This document shows, piece after piece, positions 32,588-40,752 of a stretch of DNA of 64,000 nt. The notes under the pieces are model-generated. The model was not told the origin of the DNA, searched no databases, and worked only from the letters and a program-made list of their open reading frames with translations. This stretch comes from an uncultured Acidobacteriia bacterium. Lineage in GTDB: Bacteria; Acidobacteriota; Terriglobia; Bryobacterales; Bryobacteraceae. Location of the stretch: assembly GCA_903929755.1 (NCBI GenBank), contig CAIYVZ010000151.1, positions 1-64,000 on the forward strand, given 5' to 3'. The first letter of the stretch is position 1; every line of letters begins with the position of its first letter. The position numbers and the translations under genes are program-made.

Positions 32588-33444
32588 GCGGGCTGGCCGA
32601 AGAGTTCGCTGATAGTACTGGCACTGAACAGCCGGTCGGACAGCGCCTGAAGTTCGGTGGACGACATGGCATTCAGGCACCGGGCGTACCGGACCGGGAT
32701 CTTGCCGAAGCGGTGGGTAATCAGGCTTGTTAAGTTCTGCCGGACGCCCTGATCCATGCCTTCCTGGATGCCTTTCTCCAAACCTTTCTCGAGGCCTTCT
32801 TTCAGGCCCCTGCGGTAATGGGGGCCGAAGACGGTGTGCGTGTTCAGGTCGATCACAATCGGCATTTTCTTGATCTCTTCCTCTATTATGCTCCCAAACT
32901 GGCGCAAGCCCGCAAGGATCATTAATTCTACGACTGCCCCTTTCCGGCGGTCCGGTGGTGCCGCCGCAATGCGGTTCAGGATCTGCCGCACATCGGCTGG
33001 CTTGCCGGAAAAGCGGGTAAGGACAGCCAGGATATTGTCTTCGAGGCTCGGACTCTCCAGCAGTTCGGTTGGCTCGAAGCTTCGGATATCGACGATGTCG
33101 CATTCAAAAACGAAGCGACTGGCCTTGAGATGTTGCTTCATCGCCAATTTTTCCCGGCCGACGTAGAGCACAACCTGTAAAGGAAACGCACCATAGCGCC
33201 GATAGATGGCCAGCGCATATTCGGCCATGCGCAACGCCATTTGCGCGTCATTGAAGCTCTGGAGTTCCACCTGGACCAGCTTGCCGCTGTCTGTCCGGCC
33301 CAACAGATCCACGTGCCGGGTCCGAACCTCGGGTAATTCGGCATTCAGCCATTCGCGGATGGAAAAGCCCATCAGGCGGGCCAGCGCGCCACCTTGCAGT
33401 TGGCGTTGGAGCATGGTTTTCAGGGTGATGTCGAAGCGCTGCAT
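32584..33444 (-). CDS. Rpn-family nuclease-like protein (PD-(D/E)XK)
   Basis: 286 residues. The N-terminal half has HVDLLGRTDSGKLVQVELQSFND, the D-ExQ form of the PD-(D/E)XK core typical of the Rpn/YhgA transposase-like family, plus RMAEYALAIYRRYG and FPLQVVLYVG. A basic helical piece with repeated KEGLEKGLEKG-type units (about 210-230) precedes a DUF4351-like tail (LITHRFGKIP). The family cuts DNA and boosts recombination or acts in phage defence; the real role of such long-lived chromosomal copies is not known. Plain gene, no sign of a nearby mobile element. Confidence 0.8.
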   Translation of the reverse strand: MQRFDITLKTMLQRQLQGGALARLMGFSIREWLNAELPEVRTRHVDLLGRTDSGKLVQVELQSFNDAQMALRMAEYALAIYRRYGAFPLQVVLYVGREKLAMKQHLKASRFVFECDIVDIRSFEPTELLESPSLEDNILAVLTRFSGKPADVRQILNRIAAAPPDRRKGAVVELMILAGLRQFGSIIEEEIKKMPIVIDLNTHTVFGPHYRRGLKEGLEKGLEKGIQEGMDQGVRQNLTSLITHRFGKIPVRYARCLNAMSSTELQALSDRLFSASTISELFGQPA

Positions 33445-33489
33445 CGCGGGCTACTGACTAAGTGCCGCGAGCGGGCAATAATTCTCAGA

Positions 33490-33750
33490 CTATTCCACGC
33501 GTGAGGGTGCGAAGCCCCGGCTGCGGATCAGGTCGGCGACCTGGGGCCGGGCGTCAGGAAGAACGTAGAAAAAAGCTCCCACGCGGGTACGGCGAAAAAC
33601 TACGCCACCTTCGTATTCGTCGGTTTCGACGCCGTAATCGATGCCCTCCGCGGTAAGGAACTCTTCGAGCGCTTTGGCGTCGGAAAGGCTTTTCGCGATG
33701 TAGAGAAGGGCGGGTTCGTGGCCCTCAAAGAAAGAACTTTCCTGTCTCAT
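33490..33750 (-). CDS. Small conserved protein, DUF2007-like
   Basis: 86 residues: ALLYIAKSLSDAKALEEFLTAEGIDYGVETDEYEG followed by FFYVLPDARPQVADLIRSRGF (broken here for reading). The alpha/beta pattern with a short hydrophobic start resembles small signal-transducing PII-like or DUF2007 proteins that bind unknown ligands, but no key residue allows a clear family call. It stands alone, 58 bases from the divergent dprA and 45 bases upstream of the Rpn-like gene on the same strand. Confidence 0.65.
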   Translation of the reverse strand: MRQESSFFEGHEPALLYIAKSLSDAKALEEFLTAEGIDYGVETDEYEGGVVFRRTRVGAFFYVLPDARPQVADLIRSRGFAPSRVE

Positions 33751-33808
33751 TGAGTCTTTGCGCAGAGGAACTGAGAATTTTTCGGGGTCAACTGCACTAT
33801 TTTAATCG

Positions 33809-35035
33809 ATGGCTCCCCCTTCTCTTTCAACCCTGCCTCCCCCGGTGGCAAATTCGCTCACCCCGGAGGAAGAACTCTACTGGCTTGCGCTGCGTCTGGT
33901 ACCGGGTTTGGGAACGCGGCGTTCGGCGCAACTGCTGGAGCGCTTTGGAAGCCCGCAGGCTATTTTTCGGGCAGACCCTAACGAGCTGGAATCGTGTGGG
34001 CTGAATGGTTCGGTGGCGCGGTCCGTCGCCAGCGGCTGCAGCTTTGACGACGCGGCAACCCAGCAGGAGTTGATGCGCAAAGGGGGGGCTCAACTTGTTA
34101 CCTTGGGCGACTCGCGTTACCCGGATCGTTTGCGTGAGATATTTGATCCGCCTCCGATGATGTTCGCCCGGGGCAATGTGGAACTGCTGAACTCGGTCTG
34201 CCTGGGCGTTGTGGGGACGCGCCACCCAACGACGTACGGAGTTGCGGCCACGGAGCGGCTCTCGGCGGACCTGGCGCGGGCCGGGCTCACCATTGTGTCG
34301 GGGATGGCGCGAGGCGTGGATACGGCTGCGCACAGGGCGTGTCTGGGCGCAGGTGGCAATACGATCGCGGTGCTGGGTTGCGGGGCGGATGTGGTGTATC
34401 CGTCGGAGAACCGGAAGCTGGCCGCGGAGATTGCTGCGCGGGGCCTGATTATCTCGGAGTTTCCGATGGAGTCGACCGCGTTCCCGCAAAATTTCCCGAT
34501 ACGCAACCGGATCATCGCTGGTCTGAGCGCCGGCTTGCTGGTGGTTGAGGGGGCGCAGTACTCGGGTTCGGGGATCACGGCGAAGCTGGCGCTGGATCAG
34601 GGCAGGGAACTGTTCGCTGTCCCGGGTAACATTACGTCGAAGATGAGCTGGGGTCCGAACCTCCTGATTAAACAGGGGGCGCGGCTGGTCCAGGACTGGA
34701 ATGATGTGGTGGTGGACCTGCCGCAGGCGGACCAGCGGCTGCTGATTGCCGCAGGCCGCCAGCGGATTTTGGATCTTGGGGGCGAGGGGGCTGCTGAATC
34801 TTCCGCCGCCGGGGGGGCATCCAACCAGCCGGAAGGCCAGATGCCGGAACCACAAGCCCGGGCCGCGCGCCGGGTTCTCCAGCATTTGAAGCCGGATACG
34901 GCGGTTCATCTGGATGTTTTAGTGGAGGCGATCGACGATATGTCACCGTCAGAAATCATCGCGTCCCTGTTCGAACTGGAGATTCTGGGCTTGGTGCGTC
35001 AGCAGCCCGGTCGTAACTTTGCTAAAGTGTGGTAG
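33809..35035 (+). CDS. dprA: DNA-processing protein DprA
   Basis: 408 residues. N-terminal SAM-like helices (YWLALRLVPGLGTRRSAQLL), central Rossmann domain with VVGTRHPTTYG, SGMARGVDTAAH, VLGCGADVVYPSEN, SEFPMESTAFPQNFPIRNRII (pieces) and VVEGAQYSGS, then a linker and a C-terminal winged helix (VLVEAIDDMSPSEIIASLFELEI). DprA loads RecA on incoming single-stranded DNA in natural transformation. All conserved motifs are present. The first ATG (33809) gives a short Pro-rich tail before the SAM-like part. topA follows 152 bases later, a neighbourhood seen in many bacteria. Confidence 0.93.
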   Translation: MAPPSLSTLPPPVANSLTPEEELYWLALRLVPGLGTRRSAQLLERFGSPQAIFRADPNELESCGLNGSVARSVASGCSFDDAATQQELMRKGGAQLVTLGDSRYPDRLREIFDPPPMMFARGNVELLNSVCLGVVGTRHPTTYGVAATERLSADLARAGLTIVSGMARGVDTAAHRACLGAGGNTIAVLGCGADVVYPSENRKLAAEIAARGLIISEFPMESTAFPQNFPIRNRIIAGLSAGLLVVEGAQYSGSGITAKLALDQGRELFAVPGNITSKMSWGPNLLIKQGARLVQDWNDVVVDLPQADQRLLIAAGRQRILDLGGEGAAESSAAGGASNQPEGQMPEPQARAARRVLQHLKPDTAVHLDVLVEAIDDMSPSEIIASLFELEILGLVRQQPGRNFAKVW

Positions 35036-35187
35036 CCAGGTGAACCCGGGCGCAGCGGGGCCGGAGACGTTAGTGTCATCCGGACGGAACTGGGCGTTTG
35101 CGGTGAATGGATGGCGCAGCTTTTCTCCGTGATCCGGGGAAGCGCCGCCCTGGTGGTTTATTCTGGGAAAGCATTAAACAAACGAAC

Positions 35188-37638
35188 ATGGCAAAAGCTC
35201 TGGTAATCGTCGAGTCGCCGGCCAAAGCGAAGACGATCAACAAGTACCTCGGGAAGAATTTCATTGTGAAGGCCTCGCTGGGTCACATCAAGGACCTGCC
35301 AAAGCGGGACCTTGCGGTGAACGTGGAGAACGGCTTCCGTCCCGAGTACGTGGTGATCGAAGGCAAGAAGAAGCTGATTCAGGAACTAAAGGATGCGGCC
35401 AAAAAGGTCGATTCCATATACCTCGCGGCCGATCCTGATCGCGAAGGGGAAGCAATCTGCTGGCATCTGCAGGAAGAGCTGAAGCCGAAGAAGCCTGCCT
35501 CCGATGGTTCCGACCCGAAGTTCTATCGGGTCATGTTCAACGAAATCACGAAGAAGTCGATTGAGAAGGCGTTTGAGAAGCCGCTCGACGTAAACGTGAA
35601 CCTGGTGGATGCTCAACAGGCGCGCCGTGTGCTGGATCGTCTGGTGGGCTATAAGATTTCGCCGCTGCTGTGGGATAAGGTCCGCAGGGGCCTTTCCGCC
35701 GGGCGTGTGCAGTCGGTTGCGGTCCGCGTAATTGTTGAGCGCGAGCGGGAAGTGCGCGCCTTCATAAAGGAAGAGTACTGGACGATTGACGCCGGCCTTT
35801 CGGCGAAGAAACCGCCCCAGTTCTCGGCCCGGCTGCTTCGCCGGAACGATGTAAATCTTGAGATTCCGGATGAGGCGTCGGCATCCGCGCTGGTGGCTGA
35901 TCTGGAAGGCACCCGGTATCTGGTGCACTCGGTGGGGACGAAGGAGAAGCGCCGGAACCCGGTGGCTCCCTTTATCACGTCGACTTTGCAACAGGATTCT
36001 TCGCGCAAGCTGCGGTTCAGCGTGAAGCGGACCATGATGCTGGCGCAGCAGTTGTATGAAGGTGTGGAGCTGGGGGACGAAGGTCTGACCGGTCTCATCA
36101 CCTACATGCGTACGGACTCCACCCGTGTTTCCGATGATGCGGTTATTGAGCTTCGCGGCTTCATAGAGGGGAAGTTCGGGGCGCAGTACCTCCCGGCCGC
36201 TCCGAACGTTTGGAAGTCGAAGAAGGACGCGCAGGACGCTCACGAAGCCATTCGCCCGACGTCTGCCCTGCGTACTCCGGAAGATGTGGCGCCTTTCCTT
36301 GCTGAAGATCAGCTGAAGCTGTACAGGCTGGTGTGGATGCGCTTTGTGGCATCACAGATGAATCCGGCCGTGTTTGACCAGACGACCATTGATACGGCTG
36401 CCGCGGGCAAGAGTGGCGCGTCTTATATCTTCCGGACCACCGGATCTGTGTTGCGCTTCGACGGCTTCCTTGCCGTGTATGAGGAAGGCAAAGATCAGAA
36501 GGACGAAGAAGACGAAGAGCTGAAGCACAAGCTCCCGGCTGTTACCGCGGGTGAGGAACTTCGGTTCCGCAATCTGGAACCGGAACAGCACTTCACGGAA
36601 CCGCCTCCCCGTTACACAGAAGCCACGCTGGTGAAGAAGCTGGAAGCGGACGGCGTTGGCCGTCCCTCGACCTACGCTTCCATCCTTTCAACGATTCAGG
36701 AACGTGAATACGCCTCGAAGGAGGGCGGTAAGTTCCGGCCTACCGAACTCGGCATGGTGGTTACGGACCTGCTGCTCGAGAGCTTTAACGACATCTTCGA
36801 TGTGCGCTACACGGCGCGCATGGAAGAACAGCTCGACAACATTGAAGAGGGCAAGATCGACTGGCGCGACGCCATCGGTGAGTTCTACGAGCGGTTCACG
36901 AAGGATCTCGACAGCGCCGAGACCAACATGACCAACATCAAGCGGATGGAAAAGCCCACCGACTTGTTGTGCGACAAATGTGGTAAGCCGCTGGTGATCA
37001 AGTGGGGCAAACACGGCAGCTTCCTGGCCTGCACCGGGTACCCGGAGTGCACTTACACCCGCGAGCTCACCGTGGACCTGCCGGACGTTGAAGGTGCGGA
37101 CCTTTCCGACCAGGGCGACGAAGAGTATTGCCAGAACTGCGGCCGGACCATGGTGCTGAAGAAGGGCCGTTTCGGGACCTTCTATGCCTGCTCCGGCTAT
37201 CCGGACTGCAAGACGACCAAGCAGATTGGCGGGGCGCAGAAGAAGCCGGACGTCATTCTGGAAGACAAGTGCCCGAGTTGTGACAACCATCTCGTCCTGA
37301 AGACCGGGAGGTTCGGGGAATTCACGGCGTGCGGCAACTATCCCGCGTGCAAGTACGTGAAGCAGAAGACCATCGGGGTAAAGTGCCCGGAATGCAGCGA
37401 AGGCGAGATTGTGGAGCGTCGCTCTCGTCGGGGGAAGACCTTCTACGGGTGCCATCGGTATCCGGACTGCGAATTCGTTGCCTGGGCGAAGCCTGTGCTT
37501 GAGGCGTGTCCGGAATGCGGCGGCGCGTACATGACGGAGAAGTTCCTGAAATCGGGGGCTTTCCTGGTCTGTCCGAACGCGGAATGCAAGTACAAGAAAG
37601 ACATGCCGATCACGGAAGAAACGGCTGTAGCTGTCTAA
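35188..37638 (+). CDS. topA: DNA topoisomerase I
   Basis: 816 residues starting MAKALVIVESPAKAKTINKYLG, the TOPRIM start; DPDREGEAICWHL holds the acidic metal site, RRVLDRLVGY and SAGRVQSVAVR follow, and the catalytic Tyr lies in LITYMRTDSTR near residue 306. The C-terminus carries five zinc-ribbon-like units (CDKCGKPL, CQNCGRTM, CPSCDNHL, CPECSEGE, CPECGGAY). The enzyme relaxes negative supercoils. An in-frame extension to 35107 is judged non-coding because the TOPRIM domain starts directly at 35188. Rho-independent terminator follows. Confidence 0.95.
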   Translation: MAKALVIVESPAKAKTINKYLGKNFIVKASLGHIKDLPKRDLAVNVENGFRPEYVVIEGKKKLIQELKDAAKKVDSIYLAADPDREGEAICWHLQEELKPKKPASDGSDPKFYRVMFNEITKKSIEKAFEKPLDVNVNLVDAQQARRVLDRLVGYKISPLLWDKVRRGLSAGRVQSVAVRVIVEREREVRAFIKEEYWTIDAGLSAKKPPQFSARLLRRNDVNLEIPDEASASALVADLEGTRYLVHSVGTKEKRRNPVAPFITSTLQQDSSRKLRFSVKRTMMLAQQLYEGVELGDEGLTGLITYMRTDSTRVSDDAVIELRGFIEGKFGAQYLPAAPNVWKSKKDAQDAHEAIRPTSALRTPEDVAPFLAEDQLKLYRLVWMRFVASQMNPAVFDQTTIDTAAAGKSGASYIFRTTGSVLRFDGFLAVYEEGKDQKDEEDEELKHKLPAVTAGEELRFRNLEPEQHFTEPPPRYTEATLVKKLEADGVGRPSTYASILSTIQEREYASKEGGKFRPTELGMVVTDLLLESFNDIFDVRYTARMEEQLDNIEEGKIDWRDAIGEFYERFTKDLDSAETNMTNIKRMEKPTDLLCDKCGKPLVIKWGKHGSFLACTGYPECTYTRELTVDLPDVEGADLSDQGDEEYCQNCGRTMVLKKGRFGTFYACSGYPDCKTTKQIGGAQKKPDVILEDKCPSCDNHLVLKTGRFGEFTACGNYPACKYVKQKTIGVKCPECSEGEIVERRSRRGKTFYGCHRYPDCEFVAWAKPVLEACPECGGAYMTEKFLKSGAFLVCPNAECKYKKDMPITEETAVAV

Positions 37639-37661
37639 ATCCTGATATCTGCTTTACTATT

Positions 37662-37704
37662 AAGGGCCGGATGTGCGACAGCGTACATCCGGCCCTTCCG
37701 TTTT
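37662..37704 (+). terminator. Intrinsic terminator after topA
   Basis: A 13-base stem, AAGGGCCGGATGT / ACATCCGGCCCTT, with a ten-base loop, then CCGTTTT. It lies 23 bases after the topA stop. Confidence 0.88.
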
Positions 37705-37830
37705 GCGCCTGCCCAAAATAATTGTGAGAATTGTGTGGTTCTGCTGCCACTGTATACGTATACTTTCGTTTAGAAATAAACGGCGAAGTCTGGTGTAATT
37801 CATCTAAAATTTCTGGAAGGTTGGGCCTTT

Positions 37831-38802
37831 ATGACAGCGCAGACGATCGATGTGCAGGCGAGCAGCGGGCGAATTCTTTCATCTCCTGTTTTTCGGCCTG
37901 GCGGAAAAAAGCTTCTGGCCAAAGGCCATATGCTGCGGGATGAAGATATCAGGATCCTGCAATCTGAGGGCATGGCTCAGATTTGGGTTACCACGCTCGA
38001 TGAGGATGAGGTGTCAGAAGACGCAGCAGTCTGCGGAATCGCCGGCGAGATGGCTTGCGGCTGTTATGAGATCCAGATGGCCCCGGGTGGACGTGCAAAC
38101 CTGGTTGCCACCGAAAACTGCTGTGTTTTGGTGGATGAAGAGCTTCTGCGGCAGATGAACTGTACTTCCGGGGTGGTGATCGCCACCACCCTGAACTTTA
38201 GTTTCGCTTTTGCCGGTCAGCGGATCGCGACCATCAAGAGCGCTCCGTTTGCTGTTGCAAAGTCGGATTTTGAGGGGTCGTTGAGCATGCTGCGGGAACG
38301 CGGTCCCATTCTGCAGGCCCGTCCCACTCGCGGCGGATCTGTGGCGGTTCTCTACTGCGACCCGATAAATGGTGATCGGGCTCGTACATTATTTGAAGCC
38401 ATTGTCCGACAAAAGCTCGAGCGTTTTGGGGCGCGTATTCAGGCGACGATGACAGTTTTGGAGAATGAAGAGCATGTTGCGCGGGCAATACAGCAATTGG
38501 TGCGTACCAATCCGGCCGCAATTCTTATCGCCTCTACCACGGCTCCAGCAGGGCCACTGGATGTAGTGGGCCGGGCGATGACGAAGATTGACTGCCAGAT
38601 TGAACGGTTTCTGGCTCCGGTAGAGCCGGGGAGCCTGCTGCTAATGGGGTACAAGAACGACATTCCGGTGCTTTCGGCGCCGGGCTGCTATCGTTCGCTG
38701 AAGCCGAATGTTATTGATCTCTTGTTGCCCCCGCTGACAGCTCGCTATCGGGTTTCAACCTGGGAAGTGGCGTGCCTGGGACACGGCGGGCTACTGGGTT
38801 AG
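37831..38802 (+). CDS. Molybdopterin-binding (MoeA/MogA-like) domain protein
   Basis: 323 residues. The N-terminal part (ILSSPVFRPGGKKLLAKGHML) is like the N-terminus of MoeA-type proteins, and the region from about 165 (GGSVAVLYCDPINGDRARTLFEAI) to 320 follows the MoCF-biosynthesis fold, with SAPGCYRSLKPNVIDLLLPPL near the end in place of the usual PGNP. It may bind molybdopterin or its precursor, in keeping with moaDE in the same window, or have drifted to another role since the usual metal insertion motifs are partial. TGGAAGG is 12 bases upstream of the ATG. Its end overlaps the convergent adaptor gene by 12 bases. Confidence 0.75.
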   Translation: MTAQTIDVQASSGRILSSPVFRPGGKKLLAKGHMLRDEDIRILQSEGMAQIWVTTLDEDEVSEDAAVCGIAGEMACGCYEIQMAPGGRANLVATENCCVLVDEELLRQMNCTSGVVIATTLNFSFAFAGQRIATIKSAPFAVAKSDFEGSLSMLRERGPILQARPTRGGSVAVLYCDPINGDRARTLFEAIVRQKLERFGARIQATMTVLENEEHVARAIQQLVRTNPAAILIASTTAPAGPLDVVGRAMTKIDCQIERFLAPVEPGSLLLMGYKNDIPVLSAPGCYRSLKPNVIDLLLPPLTARYRVSTWEVACLGHGGLLG

Positions 38803-40008
38803 GCCGACCGGCGCGACCTTCATGCCGGTCTTGAGCACGACGTCGGAAGGTTGCGCCACGACATCGTTGTCGGCCAGCCCGCTGAGGACTTCGACACGCA
38901 GGGCGTCGGAAGCTCCGGTTTTGACGTTTTTCCAAACAACGGTCCCGGTCGCCTTATCCAGGGTATAGACCCCGGTGCCACTTTCGTGGCGAACAGCAGT
39001 TCTGGGAATGGTTAGAGCGTTCTGGACAACCTGTGTGAGGATAAAAGCATTCACGTTGGTACCGGGCACCAGTTCGGTGCCGGGGTTGGCGAGGGTGCAG
39101 AGGACTTCGCCGACCTGGCGGGAGCCCAGTGCCACTACCTGAGTGGGTTTCTGTTCGACTCTTCCGGTCCAGTCGCGGCCGGGTAAGGCATCCCAGGTGA
39201 TGCGCACGGGCTGGCCTGGTGTGACACGACCGAGTTCCGGCTCATCCACGTATACGCGGACGCGGACGGGGTCGAGTTTGCCGATGGAGCCCAGGATGTC
39301 GCCTGCGTTCAGGAAGGCACCTTCACGGATGGGCAGGTTGTAGAGGATTCCGGCAGCAGGGGAGGTCAGGACGTTTCTTGCGATGCGTCCGGTGATGAGA
39401 TCAACGTTCGCCTGGGCTTCGCGGATGCGGGCACGTGCGGAGTCGAGGTCGGTGCGGGCCACCAGGACCGAGCGTTTCTGCGTGAGCGACTGCAGTTGGG
39501 TGTCGATATCGCGGATCGTCTGTGCGGCCTGTTCGGCTTCGAACTTTGTGGCCGCATTGGCCTGGACCAGACGGTTCAGGGCGTCCAGATTCCGATGGGC
39601 AACGTCGCGCTGGCCCCTTAGCCTGGTTTGGGCCCCTTCGATCTCTGCGATTTCGGAGCCACGTCCACCTGCTTCGAGCGCGGCCAGTTCGGCATTCATT
39701 TGAGCGACACGAGCCTGGGCGGCGGCAAGTTCGTCGGTTTGGCCCGGGGCGGCGAATTCGGCCAGGGGCTGGCCTTTCCTGATAGTGTCGCCCTGACGAA
39801 TCATCAGTTTCCGGATCAGGCCGGGGCCCGGAGCGCGAACTTCGGTGTACTCCAGTGGTTCGAGCTTACCGTTGGTTGAAAGCGTGCTGGCGAGGCGTTC
39901 CCGCGCGGTTTTCGCGAAAGGTACCTTGGGCAGTTCGGTCTTCTGCTGGTATACGAACCAGCCTGCAACGGCTACGACCGAGAGGGAAACCAGGAGTTTT
40001 GTTTTCAC
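38791..40008 (-). CDS. Membrane fusion (HlyD/RND-type periplasmic adaptor) protein
   Basis: 405 residues. One N-terminal TM (about 3-20, LLVSLSVVAVAGWFVY), lipoyl-like halves (TEVRAPGPGLIRKLMIRQGDTIRKGQ and LTSPAAGILYNLPIREGAFL, pieces), a long helical hairpin between about 95 and 215 (EAQANVDLITG, AALEAGGRG), a beta-barrel domain (VRVRVYVDEPELGRVTPGQ) and a membrane-proximal domain. It should link an inner-membrane exporter to the outer membrane, but no MacB, RND or ABC partner lies next to it. GTG 40008 overlaps the upstream stop (GTGA), indicating coupling with the gene at 40005. Confidence 0.85.
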   Translation of the reverse strand: MKTKLLVSLSVVAVAGWFVYQQKTELPKVPFAKTARERLASTLSTNGKLEPLEYTEVRAPGPGLIRKLMIRQGDTIRKGQPLAEFAAPGQTDELAAAQARVAQMNAELAALEAGGRGSEIAEIEGAQTRLRGQRDVAHRNLDALNRLVQANAATKFEAEQAAQTIRDIDTQLQSLTQKRSVLVARTDLDSARARIREAQANVDLITGRIARNVLTSPAAGILYNLPIREGAFLNAGDILGSIGKLDPVRVRVYVDEPELGRVTPGQPVRITWDALPGRDWTGRVEQKPTQVVALGSRQVGEVLCTLANPGTELVPGTNVNAFILTQVVQNALTIPRTAVRHESGTGVYTLDKATGTVVWKNVKTGASDALRVEVLSGLADNDVVAQPSDVVLKTGMKVAPVGLTQ

Positions 40009-40553
40009 GATGCCTTTGTTGCGCAGTAGTCGAACAATAGCTGCCATTCTGCCAGTTGCACCTGCATGGCCAGTGTTTCTTCGCGTGAACCGGGGCGCTT
40101 GCGTGCGGTCTCGCAGTAGTCGATGAAGGCCAGGGGGGCCCAGCGGGCCGGTGTGGAATTGCCTTTCGTGTAGCCGAGAGCTTGTGCCGTACTGGCAAGG
40201 GCGGGGAAGACGGGGTGACTGCCGACGCGGCGGAACCAGTAGCCGGCATTAAACGGGTCCGGTTCCTGCCGGTGCATAATACCGTGCCAGAAACTGCCTT
40301 CGGGGGTATCCAGAGCCTGCGCGATGGCATGGCTTTCTTCGAGGCAGGAGAAGTACAAATACAGGCCGCTCATGGCGCCCTGGGGAGAGCGGGACGACGG
40401 GAAAAGCTCGGAGGGAGACAGTGTTTTCAGGCGCTTCAGTACCTCGGCTGTGGCCGGGCCAGCGGGCGAAAGGGGCATGGGGCGAAGGCCCCTCTCGCCG
40501 AGTGCGAGAAGTGCCTGAACGGCCGGGTGGTAGTCTGCAGCGGAAAAATTCAC
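40005..40553 (-). CDS. Conserved hypothetical protein coupled to adaptor
   Basis: 182 residues, soluble, probably helical: HPAVQALLALGERG at the start, FSCLEESHAIAQALDTPEGSFWHGIMHRQEPDP in the middle (two His and Asp/Glu clusters) and WQLLFDYCATKAS at the end. The run SFWHGIMHRQEPDPFNAGYW is notable as a possible active or metal site. The family occurs in Acidobacteria and I know no function. It overlaps the adaptor gene start by four bases. Confidence 0.7.
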   Translation of the reverse strand: MNFSAADYHPAVQALLALGERGLRPMPLSPAGPATAEVLKRLKTLSPSELFPSSRSPQGAMSGLYLYFSCLEESHAIAQALDTPEGSFWHGIMHRQEPDPFNAGYWFRRVGSHPVFPALASTAQALGYTKGNSTPARWAPLAFIDYCETARKRPGSREETLAMQVQLAEWQLLFDYCATKAS

Positions 40554-40665
40554 CAGCTACTACGATACCGGATGAACTATGCAGGGAAGGCGTCGGGCGT
40601 CGGCAGCCTCGAAATAACCGGGGGGGGGGCCCAGGCCCGGAACGACTCCGGACAACACAAAGCGG

Positions 40666-40729
40666 CATTGAAAAAACGAAGCCGCCAGGCTCCACAAACC
40701 CCAAAGAAGGGTTTGCGATGCCTGGCGGC
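40666..40729 (-). terminator. Intrinsic terminator after TonB receptor gene
   Basis: On the minus strand, GCCGCCAGGC and GCCTGGCGGC form a ten-base stem with an inner smaller stem AAACCC / GGGTTT, followed by TTCGTTTTTT. It lies 24 bases after the stop of the TonB receptor gene at 40753. The gap 40554-40752 holds nothing else recognisable apart from a G9 run at 40620. Confidence 0.88.
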
Positions 40730-40752
40730 GAGTTACGGCCATCATGCTGGAC

